Shown: positions 55,976 through 64,000 of the stretch, in pieces
How the letters are laid out: each line of letters starts with the position of its first letter
Numbering within the stretch: position 1 is the stretch's first letter
NCBI RefSeq assembly: GCF_003967515.1
Contig: NZ_BIFQ01000001.1
Location: 1,736,001 to 1,800,000 of the forward strand
Origin: Dictyobacter aurantiacus
GTDB lineage: Bacteria; Chloroflexota; Ktedonobacteria; Ktedonobacterales; Ktedonobacteraceae
Length of the DNA: 64,000 nt
Reading direction: 5' to 3'
Position numbers and translations under genes: made by a program
Notes under the pieces: model-generated
Database searches by the model: none
The model's input: only the letters and a program-made list of their open reading frames with translations
Told to the model about the DNA's origin: nothing

Positions 55976-58900
55976 TTATGAATAGCGCAGTGCTTCCGCT
56001 GGTGCGACACGTCCAGCCTGCCAGGCGGGCAGAACAGCGCCGAGGAAAGAGGCAGCGAGGGAGATGGCGACAATCAAGCCAAGTTGTTGCCAGGGGATGC
56101 TGAAGACGAGACCCGTCTGATACTGCTCAAAAAAGTTGGCGGCAAAAATATTGCGCGACAGAATGACACCCAGTACAATTCCTAGCATACTACCCAGCGC
56201 TCCTATAAGGAACGATTCAAGTAAAAATGCACCCTGAATCAGCAGGCGCGAACTGCCCATGGCGCGCAACATCCCGATCTGCTGACGGCGTTCGATGACA
56301 GCCCGCGTTCCAATCAATGCCAGGGCCGCCATGCCCAGCAAAAGGACCAGGCCAACGACCGCCAGCAGCACATTGCTTAGTAGAATACGCGGTCCACGAG
56401 CCTGCCAGATAATATCTGCCAGGACCGTTGTCTCCAGGCCATCATCCAGATAGGCCGAACCCAACTGCAACGCTACCGCCCGTGGATCATGTCCGGGGGC
56501 TACTTTGAAATAGTAGCTCTGATTCTGCGGGGAATTCGTGCTCCCTGGCACGATACCGGGCTGGCTGGCATCATAGGCGGCTTGAGGCACATAGAGACCA
56601 AAATGGGCCGAGTCGCTATTATCGACCACTCCGATCACAGTTATCTTCGTTGCTGTCTTGCCGTGCAGACCAATCACCCAGAGTGGCACCGCCAGAAATG
56701 AAGTATCCCCCTGCGACACGCCGCTCATGGTAAAGGTCAGGTTGGGATCAAAGCCCGGCGGCGTTTTGGGTACATTGGCCGTCGTGGCATTGGCGGCGGA
56801 AGGATCATAGACGAATGATCGATTAGGATCATAGGGCAGTGCTCCACTATCGATCAACGCATAATCGGGATGCTGGCGCAGCGCCTGCCAGACCGCGTCA
56901 TCGCTCTGAAAACCCTGCGCACGGGCAATGAGATGGGTACCATAGCCCTGCAAGAAACCGCCATTCACAACCTGGGCCGGGTAGACGGACCAGCGTGGGG
57001 AGGGCGCACCGGGCTGCAATACGCCCAGGGCGGTCGTGCGTCGCACCCCGATAGCGGAAAAATCGGACGAACTAATTCCATGCGCGGCCAGCGATTGCTG
57101 CAGATTCGGTATCGCTTTAAAGTAGGCCGTCGCCTGGATATCGTACCCTCCGGTCTGCGTGTTGATATCGACATACGAGTTCTGCATCGCATTGGTAATA
57201 ACCGCCATCACCGTCATGGCAAAGACGACCAGACTGAACATGATTACGCTTAAGCCGGTGCGCAAGCGACGCTGCAGCGGATAGGCCAGGGCCAGCCTGA
57301 GCACAACGAAGATCGCGGGTATGCGTGCGAACAGGACCAGAAAAGGCACAGTCAGCAGGCGAGCATTGGCGCTCAGGGTCCAGACGGTGCCCAGAACCAT
57401 CATGACGCCCGCGACAAAAAACACTTCAATGCCTGCTTGAAAGCGTGGCAGGCCGAGTTGAGCCAGCGCGTCAAAAGGTAGCGCCCAGTAGGCCAGCCAG
57501 GACAGTCCTATCAAAGCGGCGACAGCCCCATCAATCCAATACGACCAGGGCTGAAAGTCTACCTTCTCATATCTACGGCGCAGTCGCAGATAGACGGCCA
57601 CGCTCTGAAGCAGCAAGGTTTTGAGCAACAACACGCCCCCAAAGACAAACAGAGAGAGGCCAAGTGAAAAAGGAATGACCTCCTCATTGTTCAAGCCCAG
57701 GTGGACCAGCAGGATACCAGCCAGCAGAGGAACGATGCCGATAACAGTCAACGTAATCAAGAAGCTCAACGCTACTTCAGGTACATGTTCAAACAGAATT
57801 CTGCGGGCACGTCGCCAGTTGCGCACGCCCGGTCGCAAACAATCCCGCAACTGCACGCTCAGCTGATAGAGGCGCGTCCCTTGCTCATGCAGAGGCAGGC
57901 GTACCCGCGCTGGCTCCGGCAGGTCCCGAATAGCCTCGCTCACCGTCATTCGGCTCACCAGCCAGGACGCCAGGGCCACCGAGAAAAAGGTAAAAATGAC
58001 GCCCAGGCAATACGCGATCAGCAGGCTACGGGGCTGAAAACTAAATTTAAGCGGAAAATTGAAGCGTACCAGCAGAGGGCCTAAGAAATAAATCAAGGCG
58101 GCTCCCAATCCAAAACCAGCCAGCAAACCGACCAGAGAGGAGATCAGATCGTAGGCGGTACCCTCGAATAGATACATCAAAATGAGATGCCGCCTCTGTA
58201 CGCCGATGGCGCGGGCGATCCCCATTTCCGAGCGTCTCTCAGCCGCCAGCAGCACAAAGATAAGAAATATCAACAGCAGCCCGATGGCCAGGGCGAAGAG
58301 GGCAAAGAGAGAAAAGATACGCGAGAAGATATCCTGCGCATTCTGCGAGGTTTGTACTCCCTGTTGCTTGACCTGTATCACATGAACGTCGCCCGGCAGC
58401 CACCGCTCAACCTGATCCTCTACCTGGTCTGATAGCGAGACACCATTGACGCCACCGCCACCGCGATTCGCGATCAGGATCTGGTTAATTCTACCCGGCT
58501 CGTTCTCTATCTTCTGGAAGGTATGCAGATTGCTGATCAGAACCGGCTGGTCGCCCACGATATCGGTATTGTTGACAATGGCAACGACGTTCATCGTATA
58601 GCGGCGTCCGGGCCAGCGTGAAGAATAGAGGTACAGGCGATCGCCCGCGCGGGCGTTTAGCAGGCTGGCGCATGATTGGTTCAGATAGACTGCGTTATCT
58701 GCCAGGGCGCTGATGCGCCGGGGTCGTTTAGAACTGGCATCCGTTAAGCCCCCAAATCCAAGCTCGCTATCAGGCAATACCGCCAGCGCGCCCACATTCG
58801 AGCGCACCTGGCGCGACGTCTGGTCCGCCAGCAACAGACCAGTGTCATGTAAATCCGCCCCCACAGCCGCGATATCGGGCGCCGTCTGCGCATGTCGCTT

Positions 58901-59239
58901 AACCTGAATATAGGTACGCAAGGAGTAGGTACCAAGAGCTCCATGACCTCCCTCCACCAATTCATCAATGTTGCCCCAGTTATACACGGCAACGCTCTGG
59001 ACGGCCGAGGTCATCACATCGCCAGTGGCCAGTACCCCCGAGAGCAGGGTGGTAGAGAGCATGAGGGCAAACACGATCAGCCCCATCTGGGTACGGCGTC
59101 GGCTAACATTGCGTAGCCCGATCTTAAAAAAGATCACATTGGCGATGGCCAGTATCAGGGTCCCCCCCATAATAATACCGGTCACGATCATGAGGATAGG
59201 TGTTAGTTGGTCAAGCGGGGTGCCAAAAAATTGTGTCAT
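55976..59239 (-). CDS. Large FtsX/MacB-type ABC transporter permease
   Basis: 1087 residues. One N-terminal helix ('ILMIVTGIIMGGTLILAIANVIFF'-like region), an extracytoplasmic domain, a first FtsX helix cluster (~310-430, 'SLFALFALAIGLLLIFLIFVL', 'EMGIARAIGVQRRHLILMYL'), middle helices, a second extracytoplasmic domain (~690-930) and a final FtsX cluster ('LLAVVGLVLLLGMAALALIG', 'QIGMLRAMGSSRLLIQGAFL'). The cytoplasmic 'ARAIGVQRR' and 'LRAMGSSR' coupling helices are typical. Such permeases move lipoproteins or lipids, or act as mechanotransmitters with an ATPase, which is not encoded next door. Its ATG overlaps the SGNH stop. Confidence 0.9.
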   Translation of the reverse strand: MTQFFGTPLDQLTPILMIVTGIIMGGTLILAIANVIFFKIGLRNVSRRRTQMGLIVFALMLSTTLLSGVLATGDVMTSAVQSVAVYNWGNIDELVEGGHGALGTYSLRTYIQVKRHAQTAPDIAAVGADLHDTGLLLADQTSRQVRSNVGALAVLPDSELGFGGLTDASSKRPRRISALADNAVYLNQSCASLLNARAGDRLYLYSSRWPGRRYTMNVVAIVNNTDIVGDQPVLISNLHTFQKIENEPGRINQILIANRGGGGVNGVSLSDQVEDQVERWLPGDVHVIQVKQQGVQTSQNAQDIFSRIFSLFALFALAIGLLLIFLIFVLLAAERRSEMGIARAIGVQRRHLILMYLFEGTAYDLISSLVGLLAGFGLGAALIYFLGPLLVRFNFPLKFSFQPRSLLIAYCLGVIFTFFSVALASWLVSRMTVSEAIRDLPEPARVRLPLHEQGTRLYQLSVQLRDCLRPGVRNWRRARRILFEHVPEVALSFLITLTVIGIVPLLAGILLVHLGLNNEEVIPFSLGLSLFVFGGVLLLKTLLLQSVAVYLRLRRRYEKVDFQPWSYWIDGAVAALIGLSWLAYWALPFDALAQLGLPRFQAGIEVFFVAGVMMVLGTVWTLSANARLLTVPFLVLFARIPAIFVVLRLALAYPLQRRLRTGLSVIMFSLVVFAMTVMAVITNAMQNSYVDINTQTGGYDIQATAYFKAIPNLQQSLAAHGISSSDFSAIGVRRTTALGVLQPGAPSPRWSVYPAQVVNGGFLQGYGTHLIARAQGFQSDDAVWQALRQHPDYALIDSGALPYDPNRSFVYDPSAANATTANVPKTPPGFDPNLTFTMSGVSQGDTSFLAVPLWVIGLHGKTATKITVIGVVDNSDSAHFGLYVPQAAYDASQPGIVPGSTNSPQNQSYYFKVAPGHDPRAVALQLGSAYLDDGLETTVLADIIWQARGPRILLSNVLLAVVGLVLLLGMAALALIGTRAVIERRQQIGMLRAMGSSRLLIQGAFLLESFLIGALGSMLGIVLGVILSRNIFAANFFEQYQTGLVFSIPWQQLGLIVAISLAASFLGAVLPAWQAGRVAPAEALRYS

Positions 59240-59952
59240 GTTTTCAATGTCTTCAGCGTATGGTAGAAGATATCGGCCAGTTGCGCGTAACCTAGTTCAT
59301 TGGGATGAAAGCCATCCTGGCTAATGTATTCGGGATGGTCGGCCAGGGCCGGCCAATCCTGATAGAGGTCGACCAGCACAACATGATTCTGCTGCACGAC
59401 GCTGGCGATAGCAGCGTTATATACAGCAATCTGACGCTGCAGTGCCTGTGTATCACCATTTTTGAAGCGCGGCAACAGGGTCAGGTCTGGCACATTGGCC
59501 ACCATAATCCGGGTATTGGGATTGGTGGAACGCAAACGCCGCACGATACTATCCAGGTCGTGTTGATAGCTAGCCAGCGGTACTTTATCAATCAGGTCGT
59601 TGACCGCCAGCCAGACCGTGATCAGGCCGGGATGGGCATCCAGCGCCACCGGTAACTCGATGTTAAGCGCATCATGAGCGTCAATGCCCGGGATTCCCAG
59701 GTTGATTAAGCGGGTCTGCGAGCCCAGTGCATGCGTGAGATCTACTGGCCAGCATTGCGTGGCGGGATCGTTCGTACCCGTGCCAAAGGTATCAGATGCT
59801 CCAATCGCCACATAGGTTAAGCCAGCGGTTGGAGGTGGTTGCACCTGCAATCGCGCGGACGAGGGAGCACTGGCGCACGCGGTACTGAAAAACAGACACA
59901 GGAACACAAAAAAAAGGCTGCCCAAAAGAGTCCCGGCGGATTGAAGCATCAT
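59236..59952 (-). CDS. SGNH/GDSL-type hydrolase, probably exported lipoprotein
   Basis: 238 residues. Signal segment 'LGSLFFVFLCLFFSTACAS' with a weak lipobox (STAC). Block I is 'AIGASDTFGTG' (GASD: Ser nucleophile), block II 'NLGIPGIDAH' (Gly), block III 'VWLAVNDL' (Asn) and block V 'DGFHPNELG' (Asp-xx-His), so the catalytic set is complete. The substrate (lipid, acylated glycan) is unknown. The stop codon overlaps the start of the FtsX-type permease gene (ATGA), implying translational coupling and a joint envelope role. Confidence 0.9.
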   Translation of the reverse strand: MMLQSAGTLLGSLFFVFLCLFFSTACASAPSSARLQVQPPPTAGLTYVAIGASDTFGTGTNDPATQCWPVDLTHALGSQTRLINLGIPGIDAHDALNIELPVALDAHPGLITVWLAVNDLIDKVPLASYQHDLDSIVRRLRSTNPNTRIMVANVPDLTLLPRFKNGDTQALQRQIAVYNAAIASVVQQNHVVLVDLYQDWPALADHPEYISQDGFHPNELGYAQLADIFYHTLKTLKT

Positions 59953-60135
59953 AACCCCGCCGAACTTCCCTGGCAGCCGTTTTCGCTCTCTATCTCGATA
60001 TTGCGGATAAGCTATCCATGCGCGCTGTTGCAGAATGACCTCTCAGGCGTGAAACGCGATCCCATATTGATAACGTTCGCTTTACAGACAATCACGCAAA
60101 CTCAGGATACTTCGCAGAAGGTGCCCATACGAGCT

Positions 60136-60384
60136 TTATAATCCGCGAGCAGCAATAGCAGCACTCAGCAAAGAAATCAGAGCAAAGAGAACAATGAAGA
60201 TGATTGTTGCATTAAAGATCAAGCGCTCAACGCCACGGCGTGTTTTAAACACGGATCCGGCACTACTACCACCAAAGGCACTTCCCAGACCCGCACCACG
60301 AGCCTGTAACAAAATAAAAACCACGACGGCAATGCTCAGAATGATCTGAACAATACGAATTGCCGGAAGCCACTGTTGCAGCAA
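60136..60384 (-). CDS. secG: Preprotein translocase subunit SecG
   Basis: 82 residues. Two membrane helices ('IRIVQIILSIAVVVFILLQ' and 'LIFNATIIFIVLFALISLLSA') flank the SecG-type loop 'RGAGLGSAFGGSSAGSVFKTR'. The start is TTG at 60382-60384, eight nt after GAGG; no ATG fits. It is a component of the SecYEG channel. Confidence 0.94.
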   Translation of the reverse strand: MLQQWLPAIRIVQIILSIAVVVFILLQARGAGLGSAFGGSSAGSVFKTRRGVERLIFNATIIFIVLFALISLLSAAIAARGL

Positions 60385-60563
60385 GAGTTTTCCTCTCTTT
60401 CGAGCTAACCCATTTCTACCAAAGGTGAATCAATTTCGCACAGATTATACCATAGGATATATCAGACGTCGAGAGAACACACGCGCATATATCAATATGC
60501 CCACCGGCTCATTACCTGAATATGCAGGAACGTCATTTTGCGCCACGCGGCATAAAGGCATAG

Positions 60564-61319
60564 CTACTTGACGATGTTGACGTGTTCTGGCGCGTTCTGA
60601 TTATCGCGCACTGGCTCAGCGATACTGATGCTCTTACTAAAACGCTGCTTTAACAGCATGGCCAGAGCGGGCCAGCCATCCTTCCAGGGTGAAAGCTTCT
60701 TTTCTTCACGAGGATAATAGTTGATGGGCACCTCAAAGATTGTGTAGCCGGCTTTGAGGATGCAGGTCGTGATTTCTGGCTCAATCTCAAAGCGCCGACC
60801 GGTCATGGGCAGGGCATGGGCCACCGCACCCGGCATCAATTTATAGCAGGTCTCCATATCATGAATGCGGCTACCAAATAAGACATTGGTCACAGCAGTC
60901 AGGAAGCGATTGCCCCAGCGGGTCGTAAATTTCTGACCTGAGAGATCGCGATACCCATAAATAGCTACATGCTTATGGCCCGCCGCCGTCGCGGATTCCC
61001 ATTTGCGTACCAGCGCGGGAATGTCCTGGGGATCATATTCCATGTCCGCGTCCTGCACGGTTACCAGGTCGCCAGTCGCCAACTGGAATCCTGTACGCAG
61101 GCCCGCGCCTTTGCCCTGGTTGCGCTCATGGCGTACATACTGATAGGAATCATAAGGGGCCGTCTGGCGCAGTTGCTGGAGGATCTCCCAGGTGCGATCG
61201 CTAGACGCATCGTCGACAACAATTACCTCAAGGTCCAGTTGAACCTGAGCAAGCATCTCTAAAATCTTGGCCACTGTCTTCTCTTCATTATAAACAGGAA
61301 CGATAACGGAAATCCGCAT
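60564..61319 (-). CDS. Glycosyltransferase family 2 protein
   Basis: 251 residues with a GT-A fold: 'ISVIVPVYNEEKTVAKIL', 'EVIVVDDASSDRTWEIL', 'GKGAGLRTGFQLATGDLV', the metal DxD-type 'VQDADMEYDPQDI', and 'GNRFLTAVTNVLFGSRIHD' with 'METCYKLM', as in dolichyl/undecaprenyl-phosphate mannose or glucose transferases. No C-terminal membrane helices, so the enzyme is probably membrane-associated only. It lies 179 bp upstream of secG on the same strand. Confidence 0.92.
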   Translation of the reverse strand: MRISVIVPVYNEEKTVAKILEMLAQVQLDLEVIVVDDASSDRTWEILQQLRQTAPYDSYQYVRHERNQGKGAGLRTGFQLATGDLVTVQDADMEYDPQDIPALVRKWESATAAGHKHVAIYGYRDLSGQKFTTRWGNRFLTAVTNVLFGSRIHDMETCYKLMPGAVAHALPMTGRRFEIEPEITTCILKAGYTIFEVPINYYPREEKKLSPWKDGWPALAMLLKQRFSKSISIAEPVRDNQNAPEHVNIVK

Positions 61320-61521
61320 ATATAAAGCCTCTCTTCTTGCTAAAAGAATACCTATACAGGCAAAAATAAGGACGCAAAAATAACTCTATTCCATATCAAG
61401 TAAACGAATGAGTAAGTATATAGCAACAAACTGCTTCACAATAGTATTTCTAGATCAGTAAGGATCCATTTATCCTTCCTCATAGGGAGACATACAAAAG
61501 TATTACCCACCCATTCGTCCC
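61320..61521. other. Divergent spacer before the UlaG-like gene
   Basis: AT-rich. No gene or repeat is seen apart from the promoter noted at 61522. Confidence 0.4.
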
Positions 61522-61551
61522 TTGTAGAACACTTAACCAATATGATACAAT
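61522..61551 (+). promoter_or_regulatory. Possible promoter of the UlaG-like gene, with leader hairpin
   Basis: TTGTAG (61522-61527), 18-nt spacer, TACAAT (61546-61551). Just downstream, GGGCGAGGAC/GTCCCCGCCC (61559 to 61584, one mismatch) can form a leader hairpin without a T run. Confidence 0.45.
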
Positions 61552-61610
61552 ACAATCCGGGCGAGGACATTGGGTCCCCGCCCGAACTTATGTGAGAGAG
61601 TATTACAGTT

Positions 61611-62261
61611 ATGGAAATAACCTGGCTTGGCCACTCTTGCTTTCAGCTACGTGGCAAAAACGTCGTTCTCGTTACAGATCCCGTTACTCCTCGGCAGGCG
61701 AACTCGGAAGTAGCAAACAGCTTGAGCAAGGTAAACGCCTCTATTGTCACAGTCAGTCATGATCATCCAGGCCATAACTACGTACAGGGTGTGGGTGGTA
61801 ATCCACGAGTCGTACGTGGACCGGGTGAATATGAAATTAGCGATGTGTTGATTACCGGCGTTGCTTCCTATCACGATGACGAACACGGGCAAAAACTGGG
61901 GCGCAACACTATTTATATTATACACATGGACGATCTCGTCATCTGTCATTTAGGTGACCTGGGTCATGTTTTACAAGAGCAACAGTTAGAAGAAGTTGCC
62001 GACGCAGACATACTTCTCCTGCCAATTGGCGGTGGTAACTCGATTGATGCGACACAGGCTGCGGAGATTATCAGTCAGGTAGAACCACGCGTAGTTATTC
62101 CTATGCACTATCATCCCGAAGAAACTGAAGGTGTACCGGCACAACTCAATAAGTTTTGTCGTGAAATGGGTGTGGAGGCTATTGAGCCACAACCCAAATT
62201 TACGGTCACCAAAAACTCTCTGCCAGCGGCCATGCAGGTTGTGTTACTTACACCACGTTAA
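61611..62261 (+). CDS. UlaG-like metallo-beta-lactamase-fold hydrolase with altered metal motif
   Basis: 216 residues of the COG2220 type: 'EITWLGHSCFQL', 'DPVTPRQ', 'VTVSHDHPGHNYV', 'GPGEYEI', 'ICHLGDLGH' and 'IPMHYHP'. The normal HxHxDH reads HDHPGH, so Gly replaces the Asp that ligates the second metal. Outer His residues and later 'GD' and 'MHYH' remain, so one metal site may survive. Substrate unknown. It is 70 bp upstream of pyrG on the same strand. Confidence 0.88.
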   Translation: MEITWLGHSCFQLRGKNVVLVTDPVTPRQANSEVANSLSKVNASIVTVSHDHPGHNYVQGVGGNPRVVRGPGEYEISDVLITGVASYHDDEHGQKLGRNTIYIIHMDDLVICHLGDLGHVLQEQQLEEVADADILLLPIGGGNSIDATQAAEIISQVEPRVVIPMHYHPEETEGVPAQLNKFCREMGVEAIEPQPKFTVTKNSLPAAMQVVLLTPR

Positions 62262-62331
62262 AGCTGTGGCACTATTGTCAATGTTTCAATTACTCAAGGC
62301 AAGGCTCCGGGTATAAGGAGGAAGCGAAGCT

Positions 62332-64000
62332 ATGTCAAAATTTATCTTTGTAACAGGCGGTGTGGCGTCTTCAGTAGGGAAGGGTATCAGTGTCGCCTCA
62401 CTCGGGCGTCTCCTCAAAAATCGCGGAGTCTCCGTCTCCCTTATGAAATTAGACCCCTATATTAATGTTGATCCAGGCACGATGTCACCTTACCAGCATG
62501 GTGAGGTCTTTGTAACCGATGATGGAGCCGAAACAGACCTGGACCTGGGCCACTATGAGCGCTTCACCGATGAGCCATCATACCAGGCCAACAACGTTAC
62601 CACTGGCCAGGTCTATGCATCAGTTATTGGCAAAGAGCGCCGGGGTGAATACCTTGGCGGTACGATCCAGGTTATCCCCCACATTACTAACGAGATCAAG
62701 GATCGCATCCATGCGGTCGCCCGTCGCTCGGATGCCGACGTGGTCATCGTTGAGGTTGGTGGTACGGTCGGTGACATTGAGGGCGAACCTTATTTAGAAG
62801 CTATTCGCCAGATGCGTAAGGATGTTGGACGTAGGGATGTCCTTTATATTCATGTCACACTTCTCCCCTATCTTGGAGCCGCCAAGGAGCTCAAAACGAA
62901 GCCAACACAGCACAGCGTGAAAGAACTGCTGCGCGTCGGCATTCAACCCGATGTGATCCTGTGTCGCTCCGACTATCCGGTTCCAGATGATCTGCGTGAG
63001 AAGATCGCGCTTTTCTGTAACATCGAGGAAAAGGCGGTTATCGGCATGACCAATGCCGAAACGATCTACGAGGTCCCCTTGAACCTGGAGGAGGCCGGCC
63101 TGGGCGAGTTTATTGTGCAGGAGCTGAACCTGCCCAAACATGAGCCTGAAATGGGCGAATGGGGAGAACTGGTGGCCCGCATCAAGCGTTCACGGCCCGA
63201 GCTCACGATCGGCCTGGTTGGTAAATATGTCGAACTACACGACGCGTATATGTCGGTCGCGGAGTCCTTACATCACGCCGGATGGTTCCATGACGTCGAT
63301 ATTCGCATCAAATGGATTAATTCGGAGGCGCTGGAGCAGATGGGTGAGAACTACGAGGAGGCGCTGGAAGACGTCGCCGGTATCGTGGTTCCCGGTGGCT
63401 TTGGCCATCGTGGTATTGAGGGGAAGATCAAGGCCGCCAGCTATGCGCGCCGCCACAACATCCCCTACCTGGGTCTCTGTCTGGGTATGCAGGTAGCCGT
63501 CATCGAGTTTGCCCGCAACGTGCTGGGTCTGACCGATGCCAATAGCTCCGAGTTCGATCCCCAGAATGCCAACCCGGTCATCGACCTTATGCATACGCAG
63601 CGCAACGTCTCCGATAAAGGTGGCACCATGCGCCTGGGCAACTGGGTCTGCTGCCTGATGCCCGACACAAAAGCATATAAAGCCTATGGAGAGGCGATTG
63701 TTTTTGAGCGCCATCGCCATCGCTATGAATTCAACAACGAGTATCGCAAGCGCATGGAGGCTCATGGACTGGTAGTCAGCGGTCGGTCCGCGGACAATAG
63801 CCTGGTAGAAGTTATCGAGCTCAAGGATCATCCCTGGTTTGTCGCCTCCCAGTTCCATCCCGAGTTCAAGAGTCGGCCCAATCGTCCTCATCCGCTCTTC
63901 CGCGATTTTATTGGTACCAGCGTTCAGCTCAGCAAACAGCAGGATAACTCTTTCGAGACGTTAGAACCCAGTAAAGTGTTGCCTGATTCACGGGTAGAGA
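62332..64000 (+). CDS. pyrG: CTP synthase (3' end outside window)
   Basis: ATP- and glutamine-dependent conversion of UTP to CTP. The ATG at 62332 follows AAGGAGG. The synthase domain (1 to ~270) starts '[17 protein letters not shown]', with '[20 protein letters not shown]', '[12 protein letters not shown]' and '[13 protein letters not shown]'. The class I glutamine amidotransferase domain has '[10 protein letters not shown]', nucleophile Cys in 'YLGLCLGMQ' and the His-Glu pair in '[10 protein letters not shown]'. 556 codons are visible without a stop, although the family usually ends about 10-20 residues after the 'LFRDFIGTS' region, so it carries a C-terminal extension ('[19 protein letters not shown]') of unknown length. 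Confidence 0.96.
   Translation, partial: MSKFIFVTGGVASSVGKGISVASLGRLLKNRGVSVSLMKLDPYINVDPGTMSPYQHGEVFVTDDGAETDLDLGHYERFTDEPSYQANNVTTGQVYASVIGKERRGEYLGGTIQVIPHITNEIKDRIHAVARRSDADVVIVEVGGTVGDIEGEPYLEAIRQMRKDVGRRDVLYIHVTLLPYLGAAKELKTKPTQHSVKELLRVGIQPDVILCRSDYPVPDDLREKIALFCNIEEKAVIGMTNAETIYEVPLNLEEAGLGEFIVQELNLPKHEPEMGEWGELVARIKRSRPELTIGLVGKYVELHDAYMSVAESLHHAGWFHDVDIRIKWINSEALEQMGENYEEALEDVAGIVVPGGFGHRGIEGKIKAASYARRHNIPYLGLCLGMQVAVIEFARNVLGLTDANSSEFDPQNANPVIDLMHTQRNVSDKGGTMRLGNWVCCLMPDTKAYKAYGEAIVFERHRHRYEFNNEYRKRMEAHGLVVSGRSADNSLVEVIELKDHPWFVASQFHPEFKSRPNRPHPLFRDFIGTSVQLSKQQDNSFETLEPSKVLPDSRVE

Overview
The window looks like chromosomal DNA from a Chloroflexota bacterium, most probably class Ktedonobacteria (Ktedonobacter/Dictyobacter-like). 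This is an inference from gene content: medium GC, paired large class A PBPs with long Pro/Gln-rich cytoplasmic tails, a MurF-alanine racemase fusion, a receptor-type Ser/Thr kinase-like protein, an unlinked 23S rRNA gene, ECF sigma/anti-sigma pairs, and very many structured intergenic repeats. No phage, integrase, transposase or CRISPR array was seen. The genes are mostly housekeeping; the unusual content lies between the genes and in a few odd proteins.

Layout. 1-6940 (minus strand): a truncated receptor-like pseudokinase, then the heat-shock cluster hrcA-dnaK-dnaJ under a promoter overlapped by CIRCE-like operators; grpE is absent from the cluster. 6958-14236: two paralogous class A penicillin-binding proteins separated by about 1.1 kb of structured repeats. 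14358-23094 (plus): membrane-anchored MA-type metallopeptidase, dprA, a murF-alr fusion, a diacylglycerol-kinase-like lipid kinase and a dynamin-like GTPase. 23179-31128: small membrane protein, APH-like kinase, SDR and Gfo/Idh oxidoreductases, a small XRE regulator, an ECF sigma factor with its probable anti-sigma factor, and kptA. 31279-36914: an NAD(P)/FAD/4Fe-4S oxidoreductase of the GltD type, an ABC-2 exporter pair and queG. 37082-40429 (minus): a single 23S rRNA gene with its own promoter, leader, RNase III-type processing stem and terminator, with no 16S or 5S beside it. 40846-51237: small hypothetical, HxlR regulator, NYN nuclease-like protein, M42 aminopeptidase, an L7/L12-CTD duplication protein, membrane proteins, tRNA-Gln(TTG), a Gmad2-like lipoprotein, an LLM-class oxidoreductase and a GT4 glycosyltransferase. 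51319-64000: a 1402-residue beta-CASP metallo-beta-lactamase protein with four C-terminal repeats, an SGNH lipoprotein/FtsX-type permease pair, secG, a GT2 glycosyltransferase, an UlaG-like MBL protein and the 5' part of pyrG.

Two things stand out. First, fourteen long, perfect or near-perfect hairpins (arms 21-39 bp, loops 0-8 nt) lie strictly between genes. Seven of them sit in a larger element with conserved flanking boxes: a small left hairpin, a long central hairpin whose stem sequence differs in every copy, and a small right hairpin with covarying base pairs. Some copies have MITE-like inverted ends. Because several lie between divergent genes, they are not simply terminators. Second, the beta-CASP protein joins an apparently intact RNase J/CPSF-type nuclease to four regularly spaced repeats of about 129 residues, each normally with two 'TGW' half-units that resemble the end of the KH domains of archaeal CPSF1. 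Both deserve follow-up.
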